A stretch of DNA of 7,600 nt from Chlorobiota bacterium. Its GTDB lineage: Bacteria; Bacteroidota; Ignavibacteria; Ignavibacteriales; Ignavibacteriaceae. How positions within the stretch are numbered: position 1 is the first letter of the stretch; each line of letters opens with the position of its first letter. The notes beneath the pieces were generated by a model. The model saw only the letters and a program-made list of their open reading frames with translations, was not told where the DNA came from and did no database searches. The stretch covers positions 1-7,600 of the forward strand of contig RHKR01000094.1 of assembly GCA_008363265.1 (NCBI GenBank), given 5' to 3'. Positions 6,251 to 7,600 of the stretch are shown one piece after another. Position numbers and translations under genes: made by a program.

Positions 6251-7261
6251 ATGGAAATGAAGAGAATTTTAATCGTTGATGATGACCGTTCGAACATCCT
6301 GATAATCAAGACAGTTCTTGCCGGTGAAGGCTATGAATTTGCAGAGGCTGAAGATGGAGAAGAGGCATTAAACATGCACCGGGCTGCACCGTTCGATATG
6401 GTGATAACCGACTGGATGATGCCGGTAATGGACGGGGTAACCCTGACCACAAGACTCCGGGTTGAACGGCTCGGCACGCCGGTGATAATCCTGATCACAT
6501 CACTCGGTATCGAAGGTGCCAAGGAAAGAGCGATGATGTGCGGCGCGGATATCTTCATCCAAAAACCACTTATTCCGCAGGCTGTTAAAAAGGCCGTCAG
6601 GGATGGATTCCAAAGGCAGGAGCAGGGGAGACTTAAGATCACCCTTCCGCCCGGGCTTTCCGCGACCGGGAACCCGTTACCCTTCGCCGCGGTCGGAATT
6701 GCCGCCGGAACAGGAGGGCCTGCCGCTATTGTGGAGCTCCTGCGAAACCTCACGATCGATCAGCGAGCTGTTTACCTTATAGTTCAGCACGGCCCCGACT
6801 GGATGATCGAGACCTTCGCCCAGAATATCGCGGGAATCATACCGGGAGGGATCACGATCCCCACCGACAACATGCGGATCTCCCCGGGAAGGGTTTACCT
6901 CGCGCCGGGAGATGAACACATGATGATCGACGGTAAAAACCGGGTTTTCAGACTTGACGACTCGCCCCATATCAATTTTGTGAGACCCTCAGCCGATGTT
7001 ACATTTACTTCCATGGCGGAAGTGTTCGGGATAAAAGCGATAGGTGTGGTCCTTACAGGAATGGGATGCGACGGTTCGGAGGGCGCGACAAGGATCCGCT
7101 CAGCCGGCGGGATCGCCATCGCGCAGGATCCTGATGAGGCACCGGTGCCTTCGATGCCTCAAAGTCTGATAGAGATCGACCCGGTGATCAAAAGCTGCCG
7201 TATCAACGAGATAGGTGACAAAGTTGAAAGGCGATTGAGGGAACTCAGTCCGATTGCATAA
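6251..7261 (+). CDS. Receiver-CheB fusion protein with substituted catalytic serine
   Basis: 336 residues, two domains as in chemotaxis protein-glutamate methylesterase CheB. The receiver domain (about 4-122) has acidic residues Asp10-12, phosphoacceptor Asp54 in VITDWMMP, Thr83 and Lys105 in QKP, so it should be phosphorylated. The CheB C-terminal domain (about 143-332) keeps the catalytic His180 (VQHGP), Asp274 (LTGMGCDG), YLAPGDEHM (216-224), RPSADV and a C-terminal MP motif. However, the GASTGG serine site reads IAAGTGG (150-156), so Ser is Gly153. Methylesterase or deamidase activity is therefore doubtful; a phosphorylation-controlled binding role is possible. No cheR, cheA or receptor gene is in view, so it is an orphan here. 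ATG at 6251 is annotated, but a second ATG at 6257 has GGGAA six bases upstream and gives the typical MKRILIVDDD start; it may be the true one. Confidence 0.92.
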   Translation: MEMKRILIVDDDRSNILIIKTVLAGEGYEFAEAEDGEEALNMHRAAPFDMVITDWMMPVMDGVTLTTRLRVERLGTPVIILITSLGIEGAKERAMMCGADIFIQKPLIPQAVKKAVRDGFQRQEQGRLKITLPPGLSATGNPLPFAAVGIAAGTGGPAAIVELLRNLTIDQRAVYLIVQHGPDWMIETFAQNIAGIIPGGITIPTDNMRISPGRVYLAPGDEHMMIDGKNRVFRLDDSPHINFVRPSADVTFTSMAEVFGIKAIGVVLTGMGCDGSEGATRIRSAGGIAIAQDPDEAPVPSMPQSLIEIDPVIKSCRINEIGDKVERRLRELSPIA

Positions 7262-7600
7262 CTTTTATCGCCTTCAGAAGGCTCAGGAATTTATCCTTTT
7301 CGCCCTGACGCAACTCGGTCACACCAACCTCGGATGCGACGATCAGAATATCAGCCAGGCCGCGGAATATCCCATGACAGGCCAGTCCGGCTCTTGAGTC
7401 GAGCATTGCAACAAGCTCTTTCACACCAGTTAACTCACCGAAATTGGTATCAAGTATGTGGTTGCCGTTATCGGTTACATAGAGCGAACCGTCTGAGGCA
7501 AGCCGCAGTTTCGGAACAGCGCTGAGCGATTTCAGAAACTCCGTCTCGACATCAACGGCAAAGGGGAACACTTCGACGGGCACCGCCCATCTCTCCCCGA
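7245..7600 (-). CDS. rpiA: Ribose-5-phosphate isomerase A, C-terminal part (runs off right edge)
   Basis: About 118 C-terminal residues are visible; the reading frame stays open to the right edge (upstream residues read GERWAVPVEVFP), so the start is outside the window. The protein interconverts ribose 5-phosphate and ribulose 5-phosphate in the non-oxidative pentose phosphate pathway, in the cytoplasm. The recognisable RpiA signature is PVEVFPFA, then LRLASDGSLYVTDNGNHILD, then a GVKELVAMLD...HGIFRGLADILIVASEVGV end, matching the order in the E. coli enzyme (PVEVIPMA, VVTDNGNVILD, GLFANRGADVALIG). The catalytic residues near the middle of the protein are not in view. The GTG at 7583 is an internal Val codon, not the start. 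The TGA stop (7245-7247) lies inside the convergent CheB-like gene. Confidence 0.92.
   Translation of the reverse strand, partial: GERWAVPVEVFPFAVDVETEFLKSLSAVPKLRLASDGSLYVTDNGNHILDTNFGELTGVKELVAMLDSRAGLACHGIFRGLADILIVASEVGVTELRQGEKDKFLSLLKAIKVMQSD

Overview
The window looks like chromosomal DNA of a Bacteroidota/Ignavibacteriota-type (FCB group) bacterium. The support is a TonB-dependent receptor with an N-terminal carboxypeptidase-D-regulatory-like domain, translationally coupled to a DUF4249-type lipoprotein. There is also a promoter of the Bacteroidota type (TTG-N18-TATTTTTG), and the coding DNA has mixed G+C. The exact lineage is an inference; no rRNA or other marker gene is present.

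Layout: four genes run on the minus strand. Reading from right to left, they are a 739-residue TonB-dependent outer-membrane receptor (3895-6114), a DUF4249-like lipoprotein overlapping it by four bases (2945-3898), a 631-residue protein with a Ser/Thr kinase domain, a membrane segment and a C-terminal FGE-sulfatase domain (954-2849), and the N-terminal 223 residues of a second Hanks-type kinase that runs off the left edge (1-669). Diverging from the receptor, on the plus strand, is a 336-residue receiver-CheB fusion (6251-7261). Its 3' end overlaps the 3' end of a convergent partial rpiA (ribose-5-phosphate isomerase A, 7245-7600) by 17 bp.

The most interesting part is the 3' end of the kinase-FGE gene. 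The last ~35 residues of the C-type-lectin-like FGE fold have the hallmarks of a diversity-generating retroelement (DGR) variable region. There is a run of codons almost all of form NNC, as expected from mutagenised AAC codons. It is followed by a constant GFR end at the extreme C-terminus, a sharp rise in G+C, and a small tetraloop hairpin just downstream at the stop codon. If real, this would be a membrane receptor kinase whose sensor is diversified by adenine-directed mutagenesis. No reverse transcriptase, template repeat or Avd gene lies in the window, so the case rests on the target end only.

A second oddity is the CheB-like protein. Its receiver domain is intact, but the catalytic serine of the methylesterase is replaced by glycine, and it has no chemotaxis neighbours here. 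The intergenic stretches carry short tandem repeats (five 7-bp units; two 19-bp units) and one good intrinsic terminator candidate.
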